This document shows, piece after piece, positions 16,454-24,591 of a stretch of 64,000 bases of DNA. Position 1 is the stretch's first letter. Each line of letters begins with the position of its first letter. The position numbers were made by a program, and so were the translations under genes. Below the pieces are notes generated by a model that was not told where the DNA came from, searched no databases, and saw only the letters and a program-made list of their open reading frames with translations. The DNA is from Gordonia amarae NBRC 15530 (GTDB lineage: Bacteria; Actinomycetota; Actinomycetes; Mycobacteriales; Mycobacteriaceae): contig NZ_BAED01000071.1 of assembly GCF_000241345.1 (NCBI RefSeq), positions 1 to 64,000 of the forward strand, given 5' to 3'.

Positions 16454-17267
16454 CGCGCAGGGTGTTGAGATCGTTGGTGGTCAGACCGAGCCCCTTGCGC
16501 AGGTAGCCGTCGAGGCTGCCGTACTTGGCCTTGGCCGTGTTGAACGAGGTGCGCAGCCATTCGATGCGGACACCGTTGAGCGGATCGTTCGGCGAGGCGT
16601 GGCGGTAGGTGTTGCTGGCCAGGTAGTCGCGTTCGATGGTGCCCCGGTCGACGCCCAGGATGCTCAGCACCAGCGCCGCGGTCCAGCCGGTGCGGTCCTT
16701 GCCCGCGCTGCAGTGGAACAGCACCGAATTGCCCTTTGAGGTGGTGTTCTTGATGTCGAGCAGCGTCTTGCGGAACCCGGCCCGCGCCGACGGTGCGGTG
16801 ATGTACGCCCGGTACGCCGACGACAGGTCGACCAGATTGGTGATCGGGGTCTGCCCGAGGATGTCGTAACTCTTGCGGGTGGCACCCGGGACCGCCTTGT
16901 CGGGCTGCACCGTGTACTCGATCTGGGTGCGCAGATCCACGATCGAGGTCACCTTCAGCGACTTCAGCTTCCGGAGGTCGGACGCGGTCAGCTTGGACAG
17001 GTTGTCGCTGCGGATCACCGCGGGCGAGATGTGCTTGCCGGAGGTCGTGGTGTATGAGGCGAATGTCCGGGTGTTCTCGGTGCCCGCGAGGTGGATGACG
17101 CTCGGCGTCGCGACACCGGGGGCGTCGGTGGTGGACGAGCCGGTGTCGTTCGGCGCCGCGGAGGCGATACCGGCCTGTCCCGCGACGGCCGGGGCCAGCG
17201 CGATGGCCGACACCGCGGCGACGCTGGTGAACACGCGCAGAGGCCGGGAAAGCGTGCGAGTTGTCAT
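16437..17267 (-). CDS. secreted tyrosine/serine protein phosphatase (PtpB-type fold)
   Basis: A 276-aa protein with a clear signal peptide (hydrophobic stretch 12-37, cleavage probably after ASA). The catalytic P-loop is FHCSAGKDRTGWTAAL, the HCxxGKDRTG form of the Y_phosphatase3 family to which the mycobacterial virulence phosphatase PtpB belongs. IVDLRTQIEY supplies the preceding conserved strand. ATG 17267 has an AAAGGAAC site upstream. It lies 20 bases behind the phoD-like gene on the same strand, so they are probably co-transcribed. Its substrate (protein or phosphoinositide) is unknown. Confidence 0.87.
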   Translation of the reverse strand: MTTRTLSRPLRVFTSVAAVSAIALAPAVAGQAGIASAAPNDTGSSTTDAPGVATPSVIHLAGTENTRTFASYTTTSGKHISPAVIRSDNLSKLTASDLRKLKSLKVTSIVDLRTQIEYTVQPDKAVPGATRKSYDILGQTPITNLVDLSSAYRAYITAPSARAGFRKTLLDIKNTTSKGNSVLFHCSAGKDRTGWTAALVLSILGVDRGTIERDYLASNTYRHASPNDPLNGVRIEWLRTSFNTAKAKYGSLDGYLRKGLGLTTNDLNTLRANLLS

Positions 17268-17287
17268 GACAAGGTTCCTTTCGCGGG

Positions 17288-19054
17288 TTAACGAATAGGG
17301 TTGACTACCGGAATAACACGATTGGATCCGCTGCGGACCTGGAATGACCTGGCATGGTATTGCCCGGTCAGCCGCTTGGTCTTGTCACGCAAGAAATACC
17401 AGTCCATCTGCACCGCGGCCTTGGTGACTGTGAACACCCCGTAGCCGTGTGCGTCGAGGTCGGTCCACTTGATATACGGGTTGAGTGCGGTGAGAGCCGG
17501 GGGGATCGCGTTGCTGACCGTGTGCTCGGGGACCTTGATCATCTCGTCGATGTTGTCGGCCGTCACCGACGGCACCACGAGCTCGGTGGCCACCGCATTC
17601 CCGGACCGGTATCCGGCGGCATCGATCGGGACGTCACACGCCCACGACGTGTGGATATCGCCGGTGATGAACACCACATTGCCGATGTGCTTGTCCGCGA
17701 TGGTGCGCAGCAGCTTCTTGCGGTCGGCGGTATAGCCGTCCCACACGTCGGCGTTGTAGGGGATCCCGCCCTCGGGCAGGCCCAGGACATCGGTGATCGC
17801 GGCCGTGGTCTTCTTGTCGAGCGGAGGGAGCAGGACCGGAGTGATCATCACCGGGTTGCCCACGATCCGCCACGCGGCCGTCGAGGACGCCAGGCCGTCG
17901 GTCAGCCACTTCATCTGGGTCTTTCCGGTGATCGTGCGCGCCGGATCATCGATCTTGCGGGAGATCATCGACGCCTCCTTGTCCCGGTAGGTGCGCAGAT
18001 CCAGCATCGACAGGTCCAGGAGGTTGCCGAAGGCCAGGCGCCGGTACAGGTGCCTGCCGTTCGGGTCGGCCGGCGGGCGCACCGGCATCCACTCGTAGTA
18101 GGCGCGTTCGGAGGCCGCCTTACGGGTGGCCCACGGACCCTCCGACGCCGAGTGGTTCTCGGCGCCGCCGCGCCAGGAGTTGTCGGCGGACTCGTGGTCG
18201 TCCCAGGTGCAGATCCACGGCAGCGCCAGGTGCAGGGCGGCCAGGTCGGGGTCCGTCTTGTACTGGGCGTGGCGCATCCGGTAATCGCGCAGGGTCCGGG
18301 CCTCGTTGCGGGGGGAGTGAATCCGGATGGCAGGTCCCTTACCCGTGTATTCGCCGGTTTTGTACTCGTAGTAGTAGTCGCCGAGGTGCACGATCGCGGT
18401 GAGGTCCCGCTGGCCGCGCAGATGCCGGTACGCGCCGAAGTAGCCGGCCTCCCAGTTGGCGCACGACACCACACCGAACCGAACCCGGCTGACGTCGGCA
18501 CCGGGCGCGGGGGCGGTGCGGGTGGCCCCGACGGGCGAGCGGTGTGTCGTGCCGCCGACGGTGGTGGTGAAGGCGTACCAATAGCGGGTGTCGGGGGCCA
18601 GGCCCGTCGCATCGATCTTCACGGTGAAGTCCCGGTCGGGGCCGGTCGTGGTGGTGCCGGAGGAGACCACCGAGCGCAACTCGACGTCCGTGGCGATCCG
18701 CCAGGTCACCTGTACCGGAGTACCGACGCCGGATCCGGGGGTGGCGGACGCGGTCGGGGTGACCCGCGTCCACAGGATGATCCGGTCGGCCATCGGATCA
18801 CCCGAGGCCACACCGTGCGCGAACACCCGGTGAGTGCCGCCGCTCGACGGCGCCGCGGACGCCGGCCCGGCGGATCCGGCGGCGTACAGCGTGGCGGCGA
18901 CACCGATGCCGGCGCCGGCCCGCAGCACAGTGCGGCGATCGGGGGTGGCGGGCGCGGGGGACCCGGCAGCGGTGGGCGCACCGGACACGGGCGGCTGAGT
19001 AGGCACGTCGAACATCATGCGCCATGGCAGTCGGTCCCGTGTGCGTCTGGTCAC
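17288..19054 (-). CDS. phoD: PhoD-type alkaline phosphatase/phosphodiesterase, Tat-exported
   Basis: A 588-aa secreted phosphatase. The twin-arginine signal DRRTVLRAGAGIGVAATLY is preceded by about 40 residues. PhoD landmarks include HGVASGDPMADRIILWTR, FGVVSCANWEAGYFGAYRHL, HLGDYYYEY (metal-binding Asp/Tyr), CTWDDHESADNSW and FITGDIHTSW. The family hydrolyses phosphate diesters and wall teichoic-acid-like polymers outside the cell to release phosphate. GTG 19054 is preferred for its AGGAG, although the spacing is only four bases; ATG 19018 and TTG 19069 are alternatives. It leads a two-gene operon with the secreted phosphatase at 16437. Confidence 0.88.
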   Translation of the reverse strand: MTRRTRDRLPWRMMFDVPTQPPVSGAPTAAGSPAPATPDRRTVLRAGAGIGVAATLYAAGSAGPASAAPSSGGTHRVFAHGVASGDPMADRIILWTRVTPTASATPGSGVGTPVQVTWRIATDVELRSVVSSGTTTTGPDRDFTVKIDATGLAPDTRYWYAFTTTVGGTTHRSPVGATRTAPAPGADVSRVRFGVVSCANWEAGYFGAYRHLRGQRDLTAIVHLGDYYYEYKTGEYTGKGPAIRIHSPRNEARTLRDYRMRHAQYKTDPDLAALHLALPWICTWDDHESADNSWRGGAENHSASEGPWATRKAASERAYYEWMPVRPPADPNGRHLYRRLAFGNLLDLSMLDLRTYRDKEASMISRKIDDPARTITGKTQMKWLTDGLASSTAAWRIVGNPVMITPVLLPPLDKKTTAAITDVLGLPEGGIPYNADVWDGYTADRKKLLRTIADKHIGNVVFITGDIHTSWACDVPIDAAGYRSGNAVATELVVPSVTADNIDEMIKVPEHTVSNAIPPALTALNPYIKWTDLDAHGYGVFTVTKAAVQMDWYFLRDKTKRLTGQYHARSFQVRSGSNRVIPVVNPIR

Positions 19055-19254
19055 CTTACTCCTGGGCAAGTCGGCCGGACGACACCCGCTTCTCAGACAG
19101 AATTCGTCGTCGATTCACCATGGCGACATCGGTTGATCGGCCCTGCGCACCCGATCGGCGGGCCTGACGACGCCGGGCGGAGGCGTTGGGGGAGAATCGA
19201 GGCGTTCGTCTCGCGAAGGAGTGGACGGCGGGAATCGACGATGGAGGAGGCGGT

Positions 19255-20007
19255 GTGTCCGAACTGGTGCCGTTGAAGGTCCAGATGGTGGCGGCCACAG
19301 AGTTCACCCCACCGCCGGACGTGCCGTGGAGCACCGACGCCGACGGCGGTGAGGCGCTGGTCGAGTTCGCCGGCCGCGCCTGCTACGAGAGCTGGGACAA
19401 GCCGAACCCGCGCACCGCGACCAACGCCGGATACCTGCGGCACATCCTCGAGGTGGGTCATCTGTCGCTGCTCGAACACGCGTCGGTGACCTTCTACATC
19501 ACCGGGATCTCGCGCTCATGCACCCATGAACTGATCCGGCACCGGCACTTCTCCTACTCGCAGCTGTCGCAGCGGTTCGTGCCCGAACACGACTCGAACG
19601 TGGTGGCCCCGCCGGCGATCAAGGGTGACGAGGCGCTCGAAGAGCTGTTCATCAAGGCCACCGACGCCAGCCGGGAGGCCTACGTCGAGTTGCTGGAGGC
19701 CCTCGAAGCGAAGTTCGCCGACGTGCCGAACGCGATCCTGCGCCGCAAGCAGGCCCGGCAGGCGGCCCGGTCGGTTCTGCCGAACGCCACCGAGACCCGG
19801 ATCGTGGTGACCGGCAACTACCGGGCATGGCGGCATTTCATCGGCATGCGGGCCACCGAACACGCCGACGTCGAGATCCGCCAGCTCGCCGTCGAATGCC
19901 TGCGGCACCTGATGCGGACCGCGCCGACGGTCTTCGGCGATTTCGAGATCGGCACGCTCGCCGACGGCACCGAGGTGGCCACCTCGCCGTACGTTCTCGA
20001 AGGCTGA
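19255..20007 (+). CDS. thyX: flavin-dependent thymidylate synthase (ThyX)
   Basis: Makes dTMP from dUMP with FAD and NADPH, releasing tetrahydrofolate directly (250 aa). The family signature RHRHFSYSQLSQR (residues 95-107) is intact, with HASVTFYITGISRSCTHELI before it and NAILRRKQARQAARSVLP and GNYRAWRHFI after it. GTG 19255 follows GGAGGAGG by four bases and matches the usual N-terminus; the frame back to 19186 does not. As in M. tuberculosis, it lies upstream of dapA and rnj. The genome thus carries both thymidylate synthase types. Confidence 0.97.
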   Translation: MSELVPLKVQMVAATEFTPPPDVPWSTDADGGEALVEFAGRACYESWDKPNPRTATNAGYLRHILEVGHLSLLEHASVTFYITGISRSCTHELIRHRHFSYSQLSQRFVPEHDSNVVAPPAIKGDEALEELFIKATDASREAYVELLEALEAKFADVPNAILRRKQARQAARSVLPNATETRIVVTGNYRAWRHFIGMRATEHADVEIRQLAVECLRHLMRTAPTVFGDFEIGTLADGTEVATSPYVLEG

Positions 20008-20145
20008 CCGCCCACCCGCCACGCCCGTGAGATCTGGGCACCCGCCCAGGTCCCATGGGTGGAGCAGCTCACCCGCTTTCGTTCTCGACACACCCCGTCC
20101 GCGACGGTATGCCCCGGCGCGGGATCCACCCAGGAGAAGGTAGCC

Positions 20146-21060
20146 TTGACCACCATGAACGCAGCCGTGCAGCAGCCTGACGCGCACCCTTTCGGGACGA
20201 ATGTGGTGGCGATGGTGACTCCGTTCCGTGCCGACGGAACCCTCGACCTCGACAAGGCGGCGGAACTGGCCGACCACCTGGTGACCAAGGGCTGTGACGG
20301 GCTGGTCCTGTCCGGCACCACCGGTGAGTCGCCCACCACGCAGCCCGCCGAGAAACTCGAAGTCCTTCGCGCGGTCCTGGACGCCGTCGGTGACCGGTGC
20401 CGCATCACCCACGGTGTGGGCACCTACGACACCGCCGAGAGCGTCGAGTTCGCGATCGCCGGTGCCGAGGCGGGCGCACACGGTCTGCTCGTGGTGACCC
20501 CGTACTACTCCAAGCCGCCGCAGGCCGGTCTGCTCGCCCACTTCCGCGCTGTCGCCGACGCCACCGACCTGCCGGTGCTGCTCTACGACATTCCGCCCCG
20601 ATCGGTGGTCCCGATCGCCGAACCCACCATCCGGGCGCTGGCCGAACATCCGCGGATCGTCGGCGTCAAGGACGCGAAGGGTGATCTGGCCTCGGGCGCG
20701 AACATCATCGCCACCACCGGCCTGGAGTACCTGTCCGGAGACGATGGCCTGAACCTGCCGTGGCTGTCGGTGGGTGCCACCGGATTCGTCAGTGTCATCG
20801 GCCATCTCGTCGCCGACAGGCTCCGGGAGATGCAACTGGCCTTCGAGAAGGGCGATGTGGTGACGGCCCGCGAGATCAACACCTCCGTCGCACCTCTCGT
20901 GAGTGCGATGGGCAGGCTCGGCGGTGTCACGATGGTCAAGGCCTCGCTGCGATTGCTCGGCCTCGACGTCGGCGATCCCCGGCTGCCACAGGTGCCGGCC
21001 GACACCGCGCAGATCGATGAGCTGGCCAAAGACCTGGCCACGGCAGGACTGCTGAGCTGA
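20146..21060 (+). CDS. dapA: 4-hydroxy-tetrahydrodipicolinate synthase
   Basis: Condenses pyruvate with aspartate semialdehyde, the entry step of diaminopimelate/lysine synthesis (304 aa). The Schiff-base Lys175 lies in IVGVKDAKGD. The catalytic Tyr segment is LVVTPYYSKPP, and LSGTTGESPTT is the substrate loop. TTG 20146 is favoured because AGGAGAAGG ends five bases upstream and the resulting MTT start resembles homologues; ATG 20155 is possible. Its stop overlaps the rnj start (TGATG), as expected for a coupled dapA-rnj operon. Confidence 0.95.
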   Translation: MTTMNAAVQQPDAHPFGTNVVAMVTPFRADGTLDLDKAAELADHLVTKGCDGLVLSGTTGESPTTQPAEKLEVLRAVLDAVGDRCRITHGVGTYDTAESVEFAIAGAEAGAHGLLVVTPYYSKPPQAGLLAHFRAVADATDLPVLLYDIPPRSVVPIAEPTIRALAEHPRIVGVKDAKGDLASGANIIATTGLEYLSGDDGLNLPWLSVGATGFVSVIGHLVADRLREMQLAFEKGDVVTAREINTSVAPLVSAMGRLGGVTMVKASLRLLGLDVGDPRLPQVPADTAQIDELAKDLATAGLLS

Positions 21061-22961
21061 TGACGAACCCAGCCCGGCGTCGACGCAGCGCCTCACGACA
21101 GGCAGGCCCACCCTCGCCCGCATCGGTCGCCGACAGCACCTCCGGCGCACGGCACGCGGCCGGGGGAGCGGAGTCCGCTCCCGAGCCCACCGGGCGCGAG
21201 GCCCGCGGCAGGCACGAACGTGCCCGGACCACGGCCACCCGGGCCGATGCCGACTCGCAGACCACGCAGACCGCACCGGACCGGATGGGCCCGCCACCGA
21301 AGCTGCCCCGCGGCGGACTGCGGGTCGTGGCGCTCGGCGGTATCGGGGAGGTCGGCCGCAACATGACCGTCTTCGAATACGACGGCAAACTGCTGATCGT
21401 CGACTGCGGTGTGCTGTTCCCCGAGGACGCGCAGCCCGGCGTCGACCTGATCCTGCCCGACTTCCGGTACATCGAGGACCGCATCGACGACGTCGAGGCC
21501 GTGATCCTCACCCACGGACACGAGGACCACATCGGTGCGGTGCCGTTCCTGCTGCGCCTGCGCGGCGACATCCCGGTCGTCGGCTCCACGTTCACGCTCG
21601 CCCTGCTGGAGGCCAAGTGCCGCGAGCATCGGCAGCGGCCCAAGCTGGTGCGCGTCAGTGAGGGGGAGCGGACCCAGCACGGCCCGTTCGACTGCGAGTA
21701 CTTCGCCGTCAACCACTCGATCCCCGACGCGATCGCCGTCGCCATCCGCACCGGCGCCGGCCTGACGCTGCACACCGGCGATATCAAGCTCGACCAGCTG
21801 CCGCTCGACGGTCGGCTCACCGACCTGGCAGGGTTCAGCAGACTCGGCGATGAGGGCGTCGACCTGTTCCTGGTGGACTCCACCAACGCCGAGGTCCCCG
21901 GCTTCGTCACCCCCGAACGCCAGATCGGCGGTGTGCTCGACCAGGTCATCGGCAAGGCCAAACAGCGGGTGATCGTGGCGTCGTTCGCCAGCCACGTGCA
22001 CCGCATCCAGCAGATCATCGACGTCGCCTATGCCCACAACCGGCGGGTCACCTTCGTCGGCCGGTCGATGGTCCGCAACATGCAGATCGCGCAGGACCTC
22101 GGCTATCTGTCGGTGCCCGACGGCGTGGTCGTCGACCTCGACACCGCAGCCACGCTGCCCGACCACCGGGTGGTGCTGATCTCCACAGGCTCGCAGGGTG
22201 AGCCGCTGTCGGCGCTGTCGCGGATGGCGCGCGGTGAGCATCGGCAGATCAACATTCGCGCCGACGATCTCGTCGTGCTCGCCTCCTCGCTCATCCCGGG
22301 CAACGAGAACTCGGTGTTCGCGGTGGTCAACGGCCTGGCCAAGCGCGGTGCCACGGTGATCACCCAGCAGTCGGCCAAGGTGCACGTGTCCGGGCACGCG
22401 TCGGCCGGTGAGCTGCTGTACCTGTACAACGCGGTGCGTCCCAGCAACGTGATGCCGGTGCACGGCGAGTGGCGGCATCTGCGCGCCAACGGTGATCTGG
22501 CCATCGCCACCGGTGTCGCCCCGGGACGGGTGGCGCTGGCCGAGGACGGTGTGGTCGTCGACCTTGTTGACGGCCTGGCCACCATCACCGGCCGGGTGCC
22601 CGTCGGCTACGTGTACGTCGACGGTCTGTCGGTCGGCGACGTCGGGGAGTCGACGCTGTCGGAGCGGCTGGTACTCGGTGAGGGCGGTTTCATCGCGATC
22701 ACCGTGGCGGTCGACCCCGAGACGGGCCGGGCCGTCAGCCCGCCGGAGATCTCCGGCCGCGGTTTCTCCGACGATCCGGCCGCGCTCAAGGACGCCGCCG
22801 ATCTGGTCGGGAAGGCACTGGACGCGCTGTACGCCGAAGGTGTCACCGACACACACCGGATCGCGCAGACGATCCGCCGCGCCGTCGGCCGCTGGGTGTC
22901 GGAGAAGTATCGCCGCCGCCCGATGATCGTTCCGACGGTTCTCGCGGTGCGCGCCAACTGA
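21060..22961 (+). CDS. rnj: ribonuclease J
   Basis: A metallo-beta-lactamase/beta-CASP RNase with endonuclease and 5'-3' exonuclease activity in RNA turnover and rRNA maturation (633 aa). About 80 disordered Arg/Ala-rich residues precede the core. Zinc ligands lie in ILTHGHEDHIGAVPFLL (about residue 150), NHSIPDA and HTGDIKLDQ. The beta-CASP part shows FASHVHRIQQIID, LISTGSQGEPLSAL and MPVHGEWRHL. The C-terminus RRRPMIVPTVL is conserved. ATG 21060 overlaps the dapA stop. The disordered head is longer than in Firmicutes RNase J, as is common in actinobacteria. Confidence 0.97.
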   Translation: MTNPARRRRSASRQAGPPSPASVADSTSGARHAAGGAESAPEPTGREARGRHERARTTATRADADSQTTQTAPDRMGPPPKLPRGGLRVVALGGIGEVGRNMTVFEYDGKLLIVDCGVLFPEDAQPGVDLILPDFRYIEDRIDDVEAVILTHGHEDHIGAVPFLLRLRGDIPVVGSTFTLALLEAKCREHRQRPKLVRVSEGERTQHGPFDCEYFAVNHSIPDAIAVAIRTGAGLTLHTGDIKLDQLPLDGRLTDLAGFSRLGDEGVDLFLVDSTNAEVPGFVTPERQIGGVLDQVIGKAKQRVIVASFASHVHRIQQIIDVAYAHNRRVTFVGRSMVRNMQIAQDLGYLSVPDGVVVDLDTAATLPDHRVVLISTGSQGEPLSALSRMARGEHRQINIRADDLVVLASSLIPGNENSVFAVVNGLAKRGATVITQQSAKVHVSGHASAGELLYLYNAVRPSNVMPVHGEWRHLRANGDLAIATGVAPGRVALAEDGVVVDLVDGLATITGRVPVGYVYVDGLSVGDVGESTLSERLVLGEGGFIAITVAVDPETGRAVSPPEISGRGFSDDPAALKDAADLVGKALDALYAEGVTDTHRIAQTIRRAVGRWVSEKYRRRPMIVPTVLAVRAN

Positions 22962-22968
22962 TCACGCA

Positions 22969-24504
22969 GTGGGTGAACCCTCCGGGGGCGCTCATCGGGC
23001 TGATCATGATGTCGACCGGGCGGCGGATGCCCTGGCCGGTGCGCTGGTGGCCGAGGGCTTCGTGACGGGCGACCGGCTCGCGATCTACACGCAGAACAAC
23101 CCGGCCTTCGTCATCGGGCTGGTTGCGGCGTGGAAGGCCGGTGGGATCGCGGTGCTGATCAATCCGATGAACCGCGAGCGTGAACTGCGGTACATGCTCA
23201 CCGACTCCGGCGTCGTGGCGTTGCTGACGCTCGACGACCTGTACCGCACGGTGGCCGGACCGCTCATCGCCTCGGGTGACACGGACGTCCGGACGGTCAT
23301 CACGTGTTCGCCGCTGGATTTCCAGACCCGCGACGACACACGACTGTTCGAGGGTGTGTCCAGGGAGGCGGTTGACGGGGCCGTCGACCTGACGGTGCTG
23401 ATCGCCGCCCACGACGGGAGCACTCTGCCGCGCCCCGCCTTCGGGCCCGGCGACACGGCGGTGCTCACCTATACCTCGGGCACCACCGGAGAACCCAAGG
23501 GTGCCATGAACATACACGGCAACCTCGCGTTCAACGCGCAGGTGTACCGGGACTGGACCGGCCTGCGCTCGGGTGAGCCGATCCTCGCGGTGGCACCCTT
23601 GTTCCATATCACCGGGCTCGTCGGGCACATCATGTTCGCGATCATTGCGCACACGCCGCTGATCCTGATGCACCGCTTCGCACCCGACGTCGCTCTCGAC
23701 GCGATCCGCGAGCACCGGCCGGTGTTCACCGTCGCCGCCATCACCGCCTACAACGCGCTATCCGCGGCACCGGGTGCCACCCCGGAGGATTTCGAGAGCC
23801 TGCGGATCCTCTATTCGGGCGGCGCTCCGATCTCCCCGGCGGTCGGTGACCGCATGGAGAAGTTCTTCGGTGCCTACATCCACAACATCTACGGCCTCAC
23901 AGAGACCAACTCGCCGTCCCACGGCGTGCCGCTCGGAGTGCGTGCCCCCGTCGACGAGGCCTCGGGTGCCCTGTCGGTGGGTGTGCCGGTGTTCAACACG
24001 GTCGTCCGGGTGGTGGGGGAGGACGGTGAGGACGTCCCCGTCGGTGAGGTTGGGGAGTTTGTGACATCCGGTCCGCAGGTGGTGCCCGGCTACTGGAACA
24101 AACCCGACAAGACCGCCGAGTCGCTCCCGGACGGTGCGCTCAGGACCGGCGACGTCGGATTCATGGACGCCGACGGATGGTTCTACATCGTCGACCGCAA
24201 GAAGGACATGATCAACGCCTCCGGCTACAAGGTGTGGCCGCGGGAGGTGGAGGACGTGCTCTACACCCATCCGGCGGTCCGCGAGTCCGCGGTGATCGGC
24301 GTACCCGACGAGTACCGGGGCGAAACGGTCAAGGCGTATGTCTCACTGCAGGAGGGTGCGTCGGTGGACGAACAGGAGCTCGTCGATTTCTGCAAGAAGC
24401 AGATGGCGGCGTACAAGTATCCGCGGCAGGTGGTGATCGTCGACGAGCTGCCCAAGACGGTGACCGGCAAGATCCTGCGGCGATCGCTCCGCGACGGCAA
24501 CTGA
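22969..24504 (+). CDS. acyl-CoA synthetase (AMP-binding), apparently N-terminally truncated
   Basis: A 511-aa adenylate-forming enzyme. It has the P-loop AVLTYTSGTTGEPKGAM, NIYGLTETNSPSHG, GALRTGDVGFMDADGWFYIVDRKKDMINASGYKVWPREVE, and PKTVTGKILRRSLRDG with the catalytic Lys. It should activate a fatty or carboxylic acid to its CoA ester. The first recognisable segment is DRAADALAGALVAEGF, which in full-length relatives is preceded by about 35 to 45 residues ending in a TYAELD-like strand. Only 17 unrelated-looking residues precede it here, and rnj ends seven bases before the GTG. Either the N-terminus was lost by deletion or the protein is a short variant; activity is uncertain. Confidence 0.8.
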   Translation: MGEPSGGAHRADHDVDRAADALAGALVAEGFVTGDRLAIYTQNNPAFVIGLVAAWKAGGIAVLINPMNRERELRYMLTDSGVVALLTLDDLYRTVAGPLIASGDTDVRTVITCSPLDFQTRDDTRLFEGVSREAVDGAVDLTVLIAAHDGSTLPRPAFGPGDTAVLTYTSGTTGEPKGAMNIHGNLAFNAQVYRDWTGLRSGEPILAVAPLFHITGLVGHIMFAIIAHTPLILMHRFAPDVALDAIREHRPVFTVAAITAYNALSAAPGATPEDFESLRILYSGGAPISPAVGDRMEKFFGAYIHNIYGLTETNSPSHGVPLGVRAPVDEASGALSVGVPVFNTVVRVVGEDGEDVPVGEVGEFVTSGPQVVPGYWNKPDKTAESLPDGALRTGDVGFMDADGWFYIVDRKKDMINASGYKVWPREVEDVLYTHPAVRESAVIGVPDEYRGETVKAYVSLQEGASVDEQELVDFCKKQMAAYKYPRQVVIVDELPKTVTGKILRRSLRDGN

Positions 24505-24579
24505 TCGTGCCGGCCCGCCGACGACACGCGGATCACCGGGACAGATGTTGCGTAAGTGACTGACGGGGTCCGGGCGGAC

Positions 24580-24585
24580 TATTCT
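24580..24585 (+). promoter_or_regulatory. -10 hexamer for leaderless ftsK
   Basis: TATTCT six bases before ATG 24592. Confidence 0.55.
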
Positions 24586-24591
24586 GTCCCC

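Noticed and set aside
17354..19276. 640-codon plus-strand frame opposite phoD
   Set aside because: Antisense to a clear PhoD enzyme with all motifs intact.
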